DNA from: Plebeiibacterium sediminum
GTDB taxonomy: Bacteria; Bacteroidota; Bacteroidia; Bacteroidales; Marinilabiliaceae
Assembly (NCBI RefSeq): GCF_026013605.1
Contig: NZ_JAPDPJ010000004.1
Coordinates: 62,001-126,000, forward strand
Direction of reading: 5' to 3'
Length of the DNA stretch: 64,000 nt
Shown piece after piece: positions 1-8,884 of the stretch; within the stretch, counting starts at the first letter, position 1; each line of letters starts with the position of its first letter. Both the position numbers and the translations under genes were made by a program. A model generated the notes under the pieces. It was given only the letters and a program-made list of their open reading frames with translations, was not told the DNA's origin and searched no databases.

Positions 1-412
1 TATCATTGTTGTTGGGTTCATCAACAATAAAAATATCATAGTCGAAGCCTACTCTGGCATATATACCATCCGATTTATATTCATAAGATTTGTCATCAAA
101 AGAAACATTTTCAAAACCCAAGGATCCAACAAAAAACATTCTCTTTTTAAAGTTTGTTTTAATGTTGGCTTCAAAAGCATATCTGTCATTATCGAGAACC
201 GGAACTAAAAAACGGCTTACATCAATACCAATGGCAGTACCTCTCTTTTTGTTTGGATAAGGCAGTTTTTCTTTCTTCTTTTTGGGGGTTCCTTCTTGTT
301 GTTTCTGATTTTGCGAACTTTGAGAATATCTGCCCTCCTCTGTATAATTTTGAGCACTGATAAGGGTTGTGATTCCCAAAATAACTAGACTAGTAAAGAT
401 ATATCTTAACAT
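1..412 (-). CDS. DUF6048-like outer membrane protein, C-terminus outside window
   Basis: The gene is read on the minus strand from an ATG at 410-412 and is open to the window edge, giving 137 residues. It begins with a signal peptide (MLRYIFTSLVILGITTLISA) followed by a Gln/Lys-rich linker containing PKKKKEK. After that come alternating short strands (AIGIDVSRFLVPVL, RYAFEANIKT, RMFFVGSLGFENVSF, GIYARVGFDYDIF) typical of a small outer membrane beta-barrel. The start overlaps the end of the upstream lipoprotein gene by 23 bp, so the two are probably translated together. The match to DUF6048, a Bacteroidota family found next to DUF6452, is from memory of neighbourhoods and layout, not a search. 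Function unknown. Confidence 0.6.
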   Translation of the reverse strand, partial: MLRYIFTSLVILGITTLISAQNYTEEGRYSQSSQNQKQQEGTPKKKKEKLPYPNKKRGTAIGIDVSRFLVPVLDNDRYAFEANIKTNFKKRMFFVGSLGFENVSFDDKSYEYKSDGIYARVGFDYDIFIVDEPNNND

Positions 413-860
413 TTTCGGTACTTTCATTATAAACAATTGATGGATATTCTATTGAAACAGAATCAATAAAAGAAATATTACTATGCAAAACAGTGTCTAA
501 CTCAAACTTAAAAATGAATCCACATTCTTCAGATATAAAACTCAATTCTTTTGAGTGGACAAAGGATACAGTATCTCTTTGATTAAGTATTTGTATTAAA
601 AAACGGGAAGTATCATTCATCATAGAAAGTGGAAGAAATGATTCCGATACAACTTCTGAATTATAAATAGTGTCATCTTCCGCAACAGAACCAATAGCCG
701 TAATAGTTACTCCACTCACGGTTGAATCATTTAATGTGATTGAAGAATAAAATGAAGCTTGAACCGACTGTTGGTTTGATAAACAAAAATCGTCACTATT
801 ATTACAGGATATTATAATTACCAGGACCATGATGGCCGCTACCTGAAAAAGTATTTTCAT
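390..860 (-). CDS. Small lipoprotein, DUF6452-like
   Basis: A 156-residue protein with a lipoprotein signal: hydrophobic residues 5-17 are followed by a lipobox ending at Cys19 (VIIISC) and then NNSDD, so it is probably anchored to a membrane. The rest is Ser/Thr-rich with a beta-strand pattern and two further cysteines, Cys26 and Cys113, that could form a disulfide. Its stop overlaps the start of the next minus-strand gene, indicating an operon. Lipoprotein plus small barrel fits the DUF6452/DUF6048 pair of Bacteroidota, which I recall but cannot confirm here. No enzymatic motif is visible and the role is unknown. Confidence 0.6.
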   Translation of the reverse strand: MKILFQVAAIMVLVIIISCNNSDDFCLSNQQSVQASFYSSITLNDSTVSGVTITAIGSVAEDDTIYNSEVVSESFLPLSMMNDTSRFLIQILNQRDTVSFVHSKELSFISEECGFIFKFELDTVLHSNISFIDSVSIEYPSIVYNESTENVKIYLY

Positions 861-1146
861 TATTACAAATGCTATAGTTGTTAGATGGGCTTATAAACAA
901 ACAAATGGTCATGATCAAATCATTCCCATTAGGAATTAACCATCTAAACTAAAATTTATATTTAAACTGCAATATTAACAAAAATAGAACCATTCAATAA
1001 GTTTAGTTTGTGGTTTTATTAAAAAACCTTTTTGCTAATAAAATTTAAGAAACGAACTATTCTTAATAGGTGCTTCATTTTAAGTTATCATTTTATGTTT
1101 TAGATTAAAAAGTACTTATAAACTATCGTTTTAGCATAATTACACT
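861..1146. other. Divergent intergenic region
   Basis: No coding potential is seen between the leftward lipoprotein gene and the rightward thiamine locus. On the minus strand, positions 979-986 read TATTTTTG, an exact TAnnTTTG match that could be the -7 box for the lipoprotein gene, leaving a leader of about 110 nt. No clear -33 box accompanies it. The rest is AT-rich without repeats I could detect. Confidence 0.4.
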
Positions 1147-1154
1147 TATCTTTG
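1147..1154 (+). promoter_or_regulatory. Promoter -7 box of the thiamine operon
   Basis: TATCTTTG is an exact match to the Bacteroidota -7 consensus TAnnTTTG. It lies 12 bp before the TPP aptamer, so transcription would start just upstream of the riboswitch. No good TTTG -33 box is found 19 bp upstream. Confidence 0.6.
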
Positions 1155-1165
1155 TCTTCGATTTT

Positions 1166-1264
1166 TTTGGGGTGCCTTAATATTACGGGCTGAGATCATA
1201 CCCTTTTACCAATTATGGCGGTTGGTAATGAACCTGATCCGGATAATACCGGCGTAGGAAACTA
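1166..1264 (+). promoter_or_regulatory. TPP (thiamine pyrophosphate) riboswitch, THI element
   Basis: The aptamer shows the conserved blocks in order: GGGGTGCC (about 1169-1176), GGCTGAGA (1188-1195), ATACCC (1198-1203), then GAACCTGATCCGGATAATAC and CGGCGTAGGAA (1230-1260). A variable stem built on TTACCAATTATGGCGGTTGGTAA separates the two halves. This is the class that binds thiamine pyrophosphate and represses thiamine genes. It sits about 74 nt upstream of the receptor start codon. A weak hairpin (GCGAA 1265-1269 with TTCGC 1277-1281) follows directly and could belong to the expression platform; no classic terminator is seen, so control may act at translation initiation. Confidence 0.95.
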
Positions 1265-1337
1265 GCGAACTAACTTTTCGCCCTTTGATCTTAATTATTA
1301 CCTCATTTTATTATTGTTTAATTTTAACTTTTTTAAA

Positions 1338-3800
1338 ATGATTAAAAGATGGAAAAACTCTGTGCTATATGGAGTTTTAGTATTGTGTGGAGTTTTAATG
1401 GTCAGTTTTACTGCAACTTCTCAAAATGTGGTAAAAGGTAGAGTCACCGACCAGGAGGGTGCTGATTTAATTGGAGCTTCTGTTGTAATTAAAAGTAGTT
1501 ACCTGGGAACAGTAACAAACCTGGAAGGTCAGTATCAATTTAGTAATCTTAAAAACGGCGATTATGTTTTTGTAGTTTCGTACATAGGTTATGAATCTAT
1601 TCAAAAGAAAGTTTCTGTTGATGGTTCTGCTACTGTTAACTTCACTTTAGAGCCTTCGACAATTTTTAAAGATGAAATTTTAGTTTCCGCAACCAGAGCA
1701 GGTAATAAAGCACCTGTAGCAGTAACTAATTTTTCTAAAGATGAAATTAGTAAAGAAAATACTGGTCAGGATATTCCTTATCAGTTGAGTTTGTCACCAT
1801 CACTTGTTGAATCATCGGAAGCTGGTAATGGAATTGGATATTCGGCATTGAGGATAAGAGGAACGGATGCCTCAAGAATTAACGTTACTATTAATGGTAT
1901 TCCGTTGAATGATTCGGAATCGCAAGGTGTTTATTGGGTTAATATGCCTGATTTTTCTTCTTCTGTTGATAATATTCAGATACAAAGAGGAGTTGGAACT
2001 TCAACAAATGGGGCAGCTGCATTTGGTGCCACCATTAATTTTCAAACACAAACGGTAAATGCAAAGCCATATGCCGAGATACAAAGTGTTGCCGGATCTT
2101 TTAATACGTTCCGAAATACCTATAAAGCTGGAACGGGTTTAATTAATGACAAGTTTAGTTTTGATGCACGATATTCAAAGTTGAAGTCGGATGGTTTTGT
2201 AGATAGGGCTTTTTCTGATCATGAATCCTTTTTTGTGAGTGGTACTTATTATACAGAAAAGGGTATGATTAAGGCAAATGTGATTAATGGCGATCAGCAA
2301 ACCGGAATTAGTTGGTGGGGGAATGAATTTATTCATGTAAAAGGAGATACGCATTCAAGAACTTATAATCCTGCCGGTGAATATTATGATGAAGATGGTA
2401 AAGTGCATTACTATAAAAATCAAACGGATAACTACAAACAAACGCATTATCAGTTGTTCTACTCTCAGGAATTATCGAAAAGTTTGAACATGAATGCTGC
2501 ATTGCATTATACGCAAGGGCATGGATATTATGAGCAGTTTCAGGATGATGATAATGATTATCACGATACATATTATGCTGATTATGGTTTGTCTAGCCCT
2601 GTAATTAATGGAGCGGAAGTTACACAAACAGATTTAACGCGTCAGAAGTGGTTAGAGAATGATTTTTATGGATTTACCTATTCTTTAAATTATAAAAAGA
2701 GCAGGGTAGATGCCTCTTTTGGTGCCGCATGGAATAAATATGAGGGTGATCATTTTGGAAATATTTTGTGGGCACAGAATGGAGGAATTGATAATAATTA
2801 TCAATGGTATTTAAATGACTCTGAAAAAACAGATTTTAATGCTTTTGCTAAGATTAACTACGATTTAACGGATAAATTAAATGTGTATGGAGATATTCAA
2901 TATCGTCATATCAATTATGATATGAATGGAATGGATGATGACTTAGAGGATCTTATCCAGTCACACAAATTTGATTTCTTTAATCCGAAGTTGGGAATCT
3001 ATTATACCATAAATCCAAACCAGAATATTTATGCATCTTTTGGTGTAGCTCATCGTGAACCAACTCGTGCTAATTTTAAAGATGCTAAGTTAGATCCTTC
3101 ATCGTTACCCGTTGATGAATCATTATTTGATTATGAATTGGGATATGAGTTCAGATCTACTAAAGCAACCTTTGGTGCCAATGTGTATTACATGTATTAC
3201 AGGGATCAGTTGGTACCTACCGGTGAAAAGAATAGTGTAGGTTATGATATTATGACTAATGTAGACAAGAGTTATAGAGCCGGAATTGAGTTGATTTGGG
3301 GTGTTCAGTTATTACCAAAGTTAAAGTGGGATGCGAACCTTACTTTAAGTCAAAATAAGATTAAGGATTTTGTGGAATATTCTACGTACTATGATGAAAA
3401 TTGGAATGAAGAATACAAGGGTAAAGAACTAGGTGATTCAGATATTAGTTACTCTCCTGATTTAATTGGAAGCAGTATTATTGCTTTTAATCCGTTTAAA
3501 GGTTTTGGTGTTAGTTTTATCAGCAAATACGTTGGTGAACAGTATTTTGATAATACTTCCAGTTCTGATAGAATGTTGGATGCTTATCATGTACATAATT
3601 TGCGTTTAAACTATGCAATTCATCCTGCGTGGATAAAAGAGATTGCCTTCCATTTTCAGGTAAATAATATTTTTGATGCCGAGTATGAAAATAATGCTTA
3701 CGGTGGAAACTGGTATGAGCAGGGCAATGAAAAGACCTGGCGATATGATTATCCTCAGGCAGGTATTAACTGTTTGGGTGGAGTAATACTAAAATTTTAA
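1338..3800 (+). CDS. TonB-dependent outer membrane receptor for thiamine (OMthi-type)
   Basis: The ATG at 1338 is preferred over an upstream TTG because it starts a proper signal peptide (MIKRWKNSVLYGVLVLCGVL), giving 820 residues. Next come a CarboxypepD_reg-like domain (VKGRVTDQEGADLIGASVVI onward), a plug domain (LRIRGTDASRINVTINGIPL; NIQIQRGVGTSTNGAAAFGA) and a 22-strand-type barrel that ends in phenylalanine (ILKF). Ligand assignment rests on context: the gene follows a TPP riboswitch and precedes PnuT-like and thiamine pyrophosphokinase genes, the arrangement described for Bacteroides thiamine uptake. The protein should import thiamine across the outer membrane using TonB energy, repressed when intracellular TPP is high. 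The barrel itself does not reveal the ligand. Confidence 0.88.
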   Translation: MIKRWKNSVLYGVLVLCGVLMVSFTATSQNVVKGRVTDQEGADLIGASVVIKSSYLGTVTNLEGQYQFSNLKNGDYVFVVSYIGYESIQKKVSVDGSATVNFTLEPSTIFKDEILVSATRAGNKAPVAVTNFSKDEISKENTGQDIPYQLSLSPSLVESSEAGNGIGYSALRIRGTDASRINVTINGIPLNDSESQGVYWVNMPDFSSSVDNIQIQRGVGTSTNGAAAFGATINFQTQTVNAKPYAEIQSVAGSFNTFRNTYKAGTGLINDKFSFDARYSKLKSDGFVDRAFSDHESFFVSGTYYTEKGMIKANVINGDQQTGISWWGNEFIHVKGDTHSRTYNPAGEYYDEDGKVHYYKNQTDNYKQTHYQLFYSQELSKSLNMNAALHYTQGHGYYEQFQDDDNDYHDTYYADYGLSSPVINGAEVTQTDLTRQKWLENDFYGFTYSLNYKKSRVDASFGAAWNKYEGDHFGNILWAQNGGIDNNYQWYLNDSEKTDFNAFAKINYDLTDKLNVYGDIQYRHINYDMNGMDDDLEDLIQSHKFDFFNPKLGIYYTINPNQNIYASFGVAHREPTRANFKDAKLDPSSLPVDESLFDYELGYEFRSTKATFGANVYYMYYRDQLVPTGEKNSVGYDIMTNVDKSYRAGIELIWGVQLLPKLKWDANLTLSQNKIKDFVEYSTYYDENWNEEYKGKELGDSDISYSPDLIGSSIIAFNPFKGFGVSFISKYVGEQYFDNTSSSDRMLDAYHVHNLRLNYAIHPAWIKEIAFHFQVNNIFDAEYENNAYGGNWYEQGNEKTWRYDYPQAGINCLGGVILKF

Positions 3801-3812
3801 AAATAAGGATAT

Positions 3813-3842
3813 AATCCCTGGTCTTTATTCCGGGGATTTTTA
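3813..3842 (+). terminator. Intrinsic terminator after the thiamine receptor gene
   Basis: A 9-bp stem (AATCCCTGG with CCGGGGATT, one G-U pair) closes an 8-nt loop and runs into TTTTTAT. It lies just after the receptor stop codon and may reduce, rather than abolish, read-through into the transporter gene. Confidence 0.75.
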
Positions 3843-3848
3843 TCGTGT

Positions 3849-3856
3849 TATATTTG
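3849..3856 (+). promoter_or_regulatory. Possible internal promoter -7 box before pnuT
   Basis: TATATTTG matches TAnnTTTG exactly and lies immediately after the terminator. It is only 6 bp before the likely pnuT start codon, so a transcript from it would be nearly leaderless unless translation begins at a later ATG. No clear -33 box is seen. Confidence 0.4.
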
Positions 3857-3862
3857 CAAAGC

Positions 3863-4465
3863 ATGGATTGGATATTGGAAAACATGGTTGAGATTATTGG
3901 AACTATTTCAGGATTACTTTTTTTATATCTTGAGATTAAGCAAAACAAGTGGTTATGGCCGGTTGGTTTAATAACTTCTTTAATGTATATCTATGTGTTT
4001 TTTGCTGCTAAACTCTATGCCGACATGTCCTTGCAAGTATATTATGTGGTGATTAGTATTTACGGCTGGCTCCTTTGGTCGCAAGGAAAAAGTAATCACA
4101 AAGAAGAGCTTCCTGTGGTTAGTCTTGGTCGGAAATTATATATTACTTTGTTTTTAGCAAGTGTAGCAATTTATGCACTTATATCATACGTGTTAGTTAA
4201 TTTTACAGATGGAGCCATACCTTACTGGGATGCTTTTACAACAGCATTGAGTATAGTTGCAACCTGGATGCTTGCTAAAAAAATACTTGAACAATGGTTG
4301 GTGTGGGTTATTGTTAATGCTGTTTCGTTAGGCTTGTATATTTACAAAGGCTTGTATCCAACTTCAGTTTTATATTTCTTCTATATGTCACTTTCGTTAG
4401 TTGGCTACTTACAATGGAAGAAAGATCTGGTAACAGAGCCTTCAAAAGTTGCGGTTACCAATTAA
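3863..4465 (+). CDS. pnuT: Thiamine transporter, PnuC family (PnuT-like)
   Basis: Starting at ATG 3863 the product is 200 residues and almost entirely membrane segments, with about seven to eight helices. The frame is open upstream to a GTG at 3845, but that would place a TAnnTTTG motif inside the gene; a third option is ATG 3884. Aromatic-rich repeats such as NKWLWPVGLITSLMYIYVF, YYVVISIYGWLLW and VLYFFYMSLSLVGYLQWKK are typical of the PnuC fold, which moves nicotinamide riboside, thiamine or riboflavin by facilitated diffusion. Thiamine is inferred from the TPP riboswitch upstream and the thiamine pyrophosphokinase gene downstream, which would trap the substrate by phosphorylation. Confidence 0.85.
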   Translation: MDWILENMVEIIGTISGLLFLYLEIKQNKWLWPVGLITSLMYIYVFFAAKLYADMSLQVYYVVISIYGWLLWSQGKSNHKEELPVVSLGRKLYITLFLASVAIYALISYVLVNFTDGAIPYWDAFTTALSIVATWMLAKKILEQWLVWVIVNAVSLGLYIYKGLYPTSVLYFFYMSLSLVGYLQWKKDLVTEPSKVAVTN

Positions 4466-4497
4466 TTTAAATTTTTATTTCAGAAGAGAATTTATCA

Positions 4498-5115
4498 ATG
4501 ATAAAAAAGGTAGTTATTGTGGCTAATGGTGCTTTCCCAACAAATCCATTTGCTTTAGAACAGTTAGAAAAGGCAGAGTTTATTGTTTGTTGTGATGGTG
4601 CTGTTAATAAGTTAACAGGAACTTCTTTTGTTCCTGATGCTATTGTGGGTGACCTGGATTCTCTTCACGATGAATTGAAAATTAAATATAAAGATATACT
4701 CCATCATTTTTCAGATCAGGAAACCAATGATTTAACCAAGGCGGTAAATTGGTGTAAAGATCAGCTTTTTACCGAAGTGTCTATTGTTGGCGCTACAGGC
4801 CTCCGCGATGATCATATGATAGGTAATGTATTTTTACTACCCCAATACACTCGATTTATAAAAGTGAAAATGTATACCGACCATGGTGTTTTTACTTCAA
4901 TTTCAGCGTCGCAACAGTATAAGAGTTTCAAAGGGCAACAGGTTTCAATATTTGCCACAAATCCTCAGATTAAAATAACAACTTCAAACTTAAAGTATCC
5001 TTTAAACAATCAATGTCTTTCTATGCTTTGGCAAGGAACCTTAAATGAATCTTTGGATGATTATTTTGGATTAAAAATATCCGGTGGAGATCTGGTTGTA
5101 TATCAGGAATATTAG
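4498..5115 (+). CDS. thiN: Thiamine pyrophosphokinase
   Basis: A 205-residue cytoplasmic enzyme that converts thiamine and ATP to thiamine pyrophosphate and AMP. The N-terminal catalytic domain carries the family signatures: VCCDGAVNKL near residue 32, AIVGDLDSL near 52, SDQETNDLTKAVNW near 74 and IVGATGLRDDHMIGN near 97, with acidic residues binding magnesium. The shorter C-terminal part matches the thiamine-binding sandwich (GQQVSIFATNP; CLSMLWQGTLNES). Length is normal for the family. It is the third gene of the thiamine salvage set, 32 bp after pnuT, and supplies the ligand that represses the riboswitch. Confidence 0.92.
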   Translation: MIKKVVIVANGAFPTNPFALEQLEKAEFIVCCDGAVNKLTGTSFVPDAIVGDLDSLHDELKIKYKDILHHFSDQETNDLTKAVNWCKDQLFTEVSIVGATGLRDDHMIGNVFLLPQYTRFIKVKMYTDHGVFTSISASQQYKSFKGQQVSIFATNPQIKITTSNLKYPLNNQCLSMLWQGTLNESLDDYFGLKISGGDLVVYQEY

Positions 5116-5167
5116 ATCAAATCTTTGCAATAATTTTATCTTCTTAAATCTGTTGAAATAAATATTG

Positions 5168-5215
5168 TGTTCGTTATCGGACACAGAAAGATCTTTGATT
5201 GTTCATAATCGAACA
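5168..5215. repeat. Imperfect inverted repeat upstream of the M16 genes
   Basis: TGTTCG (5168-5173) and CGAACA (5210-5215) form matching outer arms. The pairing continues inward as TTAT against ATAAT with a one-base offset. It lies in the 219-bp gap before the peptidase pair and could be an operator, but no known regulator site is recognised. The rest of the gap shows nothing else clear. Confidence 0.3.
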
Positions 5216-5334
5216 TTCGTACGAAACAATAAAAATATTAACTACTTGATAATTAATTGCAAAAGGGTTTAGGCACATGGATTGAATAAAGAATCAACCA
5301 AATCTTTTTGTATAAACTTTAAAACAAGTAGTAA

Positions 5335-6666
5335 ATGAGTAAAATTAAAAACCAACTAATCCTTGCTTTTTTGTTAGTGAGTTTTGGTATGACTGCTCAA
5401 ATGAAACCTATCAATTTTGAGGAGTTTGATTTAGACAATGGCCTGCATGTGATTTTGCATCAGGATAATTCTACACCAATTGTCAATGTTTCTGTAATGT
5501 ACAATGTTGGATCAAAAAATGAGAATCCCAACCTTACAGGGTTTGCACACTTCTTTGAGCATTTAATGTTTGAAGGATCTGACAATATTCCTCGTCATGA
5601 GTATAGTAATTACGTTGAAAAAGCCGGCGGAACTTTAAATGCAAATACAAGTTTTGATCGTACCTACTATTACGAAGTGCTTCCATCTAATCAATTAGAA
5701 TTAGGATTATGGTTAGAGTCAGAAAGAATGCTTCATGCAAAAGTGGATTCAATTGGAATTGCTACACAGAAAAAAGTAGTGATTGAAGAAAAAAAGGAAA
5801 GAACAGAAAATACACCTTATGGTGATATTCTGGAATTAACATTCGATAGAGTTTATAAAGAGCATCCATACAGAACTGCTATTCTAGGTAATCCAGATCA
5901 TATCAGAAGTGCAAAAGATCAGGATTTTGTGGATTTTTACAATACTTTTTATGTTCCTAATAATGCATGTTTGGTAATTGCTGGTGATATTGATAAAGCG
6001 AAAGCCAAGGAGATGGTAACTAAGTATTTTTCTGATATTCCAAGAGGAATAAAGGAGATTACAAGACCAAATATTGTTGAGAAACCTCAGTTGTCAGAAA
6101 TTAGAGATACGGTTTATAGAAACGTCCAATTGCCAATGATTCTTCAGGCCTATAAAATTCCAGCCTTGGGCGATGATGATTATTATGCAGTGGATTTACT
6201 AAATAATGTATTGGCCAAAGGGCAAAGTTCTCGTTTGTATAAACAGTTAGTGGATAGTCAGCAAAAAGCGATACAAGTCAGTTCTTTCTCACTGGGTTTA
6301 CAACAACCAGGTGTTACATTAGCTTTTGCTATACCAAATGCAGGTGTGGATAATGGAGAAGTTGAGAAGGCTATGTATGCGGAAGTTGAGAAACTACAAA
6401 ATGAGTTGATTAGTGAAAGGGAGTTTCAGAAGTTAAAAAATCAGGTAGAAAATGATATGGTTAATGGCAGCAGGAGATTGGCTACTGTTGCTGAAAATTT
6501 AGCTACTGACTATACTTATTTTAATGATGCAAGTGCTGTTAATAAAGAGTTGGATAAATATTTGGCGGTCACTCGTGAGGACATTCAACGTGTAGCTAAG
6601 AAATACTATACTAAAGAAAACAGAGTGGTTCTTTATTATCTTCCAAATTCACAAAAAGCAAACTAA
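5335..6666 (+). CDS. M16 family zinc metallopeptidase, active subunit
   Basis: A 443-residue protein with a signal peptide (residues 1-21, ending MTAQ), so it acts in the periplasm or is exported. It carries the inverted zinc motif HFFEH: His72, Glu75 (base) and His76. The third ligand is Glu152 in IEEKKERTEN, exactly 76 residues on, as expected for M16 (pitrilysin/processing-peptidase family). The C-terminal M16 domain contains RNVQLPMILQAYKIPALGDDDY. The length is half that of pitrilysin and fits the bacterial two-subunit type in which an inactive partner completes the chamber. That partner is the next gene, 18 bp downstream. Peptide substrate unknown. Confidence 0.9.
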   Translation: MSKIKNQLILAFLLVSFGMTAQMKPINFEEFDLDNGLHVILHQDNSTPIVNVSVMYNVGSKNENPNLTGFAHFFEHLMFEGSDNIPRHEYSNYVEKAGGTLNANTSFDRTYYYEVLPSNQLELGLWLESERMLHAKVDSIGIATQKKVVIEEKKERTENTPYGDILELTFDRVYKEHPYRTAILGNPDHIRSAKDQDFVDFYNTFYVPNNACLVIAGDIDKAKAKEMVTKYFSDIPRGIKEITRPNIVEKPQLSEIRDTVYRNVQLPMILQAYKIPALGDDDYYAVDLLNNVLAKGQSSRLYKQLVDSQQKAIQVSSFSLGLQQPGVTLAFAIPNAGVDNGEVEKAMYAEVEKLQNELISEREFQKLKNQVENDMVNGSRRLATVAENLATDYTYFNDASAVNKELDKYLAVTREDIQRVAKKYYTKENRVVLYYLPNSQKAN

Positions 6667-6684
6667 ATCATAAACTAAAGAAAA

Positions 6685-8748
6685 ATGAAAAGAATTTCAT
6701 TCATCATATTATTTGCATTGACAGTTGTTACTGGATTTGCGCAATTAGACAGATCAAAAGCGCCCAAAGCCGGACCTGCTACAAAACTAAACCTGGGCGA
6801 TTACACCAAATTTGAACTTAAAAACGGATTAAAAGTTATTGTGGTTGAAAACCATAAGCATCCGGTGGTTTCATTTTCATTATCCCTGGATATTGATCCA
6901 ATTTATGAAGGAGATAAAGCCGGTTATTCAAGTTTTACTGGTGATTTATTAAGAGCCGGAACTGAAAATAGAACAAAATCTCAAATTGATGAAGAGATTG
7001 ATTTTATAGGAGCTTCGTTAAATACATCTTCTAACGGAATTTATGCCAGATCATTAAAAAAGCATGAGGATGAGTTGTTGGATCTGATGACAGATGTACT
7101 ATATCATCCATTATTTCCTCAGGAAGAGTTAGATAAGTTGGTTAAGCAATCATTATCAGGGTTGAAAGTTCAGAAAGATGAACCTCAGGCAATTACTTCC
7201 AATATTACTTCTGCGTTAATGTTTGGAAAAGAATCGGCATACGGTGAGATTTCATCTGAAGAAACAATTCAGAATATTACGATTGATGATTGTAAACAAT
7301 ACTATAACAGCTACTTTAAACCTAATGTTGCCTACCTGGTAATCGTTGGGGATGTAACTGTGAAAGAGGCTAAGAAAGTTGCTAAGAAATATTTTGGAGA
7401 TTGGGAATCGGCCGATGTACCAAAACACGAGTTTCAAAATCCGGTAGATTTAGATAAACCAATATTTGCTATGAGTAACAAAGATGGCGCTCCTCAATCT
7501 TATATTTCTATTTCTTACCCTATTAATTTAAAACCAGGTTCTGCAGATGATATTAAAGCCAGAGTAATGAATCAGATTTTTGGTGGTCATGGTTTTAGTG
7601 GGCGTTTGATGAAAAATCTGCGAGAAGATAAAGCGTGGACTTACGGAGCTTATTCATCATTAAATCCTGATGAGCATATGGGATATTTTCGAATGGCATC
7701 AAATGTAAGAGGTAGCATTACCGACAGTGCCTTTGTTGAAACTCAAATGGAGATGGACCGATTAATTAATGAAGATGTAGATGAGGATGATCTGACTTTG
7801 GTTAAGAATGCCATGGCAGGTAGTTTTGGTCGTTCGTTGGAAGATCCTTCTACTTTGGCGCGTTTTGCTTTAAATATTGATAAATATGGTTTGCCAGTAG
7901 ATTATTACGAAACTTATATGGAGCGTTTGGAAGCAGTTACATCAGCTGATGTAAAAGAGATGGCTAAGAAATATTTAAAACCAAATAAGGCCATTTATCT
8001 TGCTGTTGGAGATGTTAATAATATTGAATCTCTGATGGAAAATATATCAGGAGATGCTAAGGTTGTTGAGTACGATTATTATGCCAACAAAGTAGCTCGT
8101 TCTGGTTTGCCTAAAGGATTAACTGCACAAAAAGTCATTGATGGTTATATTGATGCACTTGGGGGTGAGGATCATCTGAAATCTATACACGATTTATCCA
8201 TGAAATGTACAATGTCGATTCAAGGGATGAACCTGGCATTGAATACTTATCAAAAAGCTTCTAATAAGATATGTGTTGAAACTTTAATGGGCGATAATGT
8301 ATTGAGTAAGCAAGTTTTTGATGGTGCAAAAGGATCTATGTTTATGCAAGGTCAGAAGCAGGAACTTCAGGGAGATATGCTTAAAGAAATGGAATATCAG
8401 GCTATGATTTTCCCGGAATTGCAGTACAGTGAATTGGGTTATGATTTACAATTATTAGGTAAAGATAAATTAGATGGTAAAGATGTTTATAAGCTAATTA
8501 TTACAAATCCTGTAAAAAAAGAAACTACAGTGTACTTTGATGCTAAATCTGGTCTAAAAGTTAAAGAAGTAGTTAATTTGCCTCAGGGGCAAGGCTCCAG
8601 TGTAACATTATATTCAGAATATAAAGATGTTGATGGAGTTAAGTTTCCTGTTGTGATGAGTCAAACTGTAGGACCACAATCAATTGCTATTAATGTGAAC
8701 GAAGTATTGGTTAACAAAGGTATTCAGGATGAAGTTTTTGCAAACTAA
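6685..8748 (+). CDS. M16 family peptidase-like, inactive subunit with extra C-terminal domain
   Basis: A 687-residue protein with a signal peptide (ending VTGFAQ). Two M16 domains span about residues 35-460 (FELKNGLKVIVVENHKHPVV; SYISISYPINLKPGSADD; GRLMKNLREDKAWTYGAYSS). Where the active subunit has HxxEH, this one has GYSSFTGDLLRAGT, with no His or Glu pair, so it should not bind zinc. The R/Y motif of the second domain (LREDKAWTYGAYS) is kept, as in non-catalytic partners. Residues about 478-687 (QKVIDGYIDALGGEDHLKSI onward) form an added beta-rich domain resembling lipoprotein-localisation/DUF4292-like folds; this is a weak impression. It probably forms a heterodimer with the preceding protein. 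Confidence 0.85.
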   Translation: MKRISFIILFALTVVTGFAQLDRSKAPKAGPATKLNLGDYTKFELKNGLKVIVVENHKHPVVSFSLSLDIDPIYEGDKAGYSSFTGDLLRAGTENRTKSQIDEEIDFIGASLNTSSNGIYARSLKKHEDELLDLMTDVLYHPLFPQEELDKLVKQSLSGLKVQKDEPQAITSNITSALMFGKESAYGEISSEETIQNITIDDCKQYYNSYFKPNVAYLVIVGDVTVKEAKKVAKKYFGDWESADVPKHEFQNPVDLDKPIFAMSNKDGAPQSYISISYPINLKPGSADDIKARVMNQIFGGHGFSGRLMKNLREDKAWTYGAYSSLNPDEHMGYFRMASNVRGSITDSAFVETQMEMDRLINEDVDEDDLTLVKNAMAGSFGRSLEDPSTLARFALNIDKYGLPVDYYETYMERLEAVTSADVKEMAKKYLKPNKAIYLAVGDVNNIESLMENISGDAKVVEYDYYANKVARSGLPKGLTAQKVIDGYIDALGGEDHLKSIHDLSMKCTMSIQGMNLALNTYQKASNKICVETLMGDNVLSKQVFDGAKGSMFMQGQKQELQGDMLKEMEYQAMIFPELQYSELGYDLQLLGKDKLDGKDVYKLIITNPVKKETTVYFDAKSGLKVKEVVNLPQGQGSSVTLYSEYKDVDGVKFPVVMSQTVGPQSIAINVNEVLVNKGIQDEVFAN

Positions 8749-8804
8749 TAGACAAATGAATATTTGAACATTATAGTGTAATTTATTAAAATACATCAGA
8801 TGAG

Positions 8805-8836
8805 AAGGTTGGCCTAATTTAAGGTCAACCTTTTTT
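8805..8836 (+). terminator. Intrinsic terminator after the M16 pair
   Basis: An 11-bp stem (AAGGTTGGCCT with AGGTCAACCTT, one G-U pair) and a 6-nt loop run into six T residues. It ends the M16 transcription unit. Confidence 0.88.
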
Positions 8837-8884
8837 GTTTGTTTATGTTATTTATAAAAACGTTAATCAATAAATGAATAGGTT

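Noticed and set aside
2329-2571. Open frame on the minus strand inside the thiamine receptor gene
   Set aside because: It lies wholly within a well-supported gene, has a skewed His/Tyr/Asn composition and no start signal; a shadow frame.
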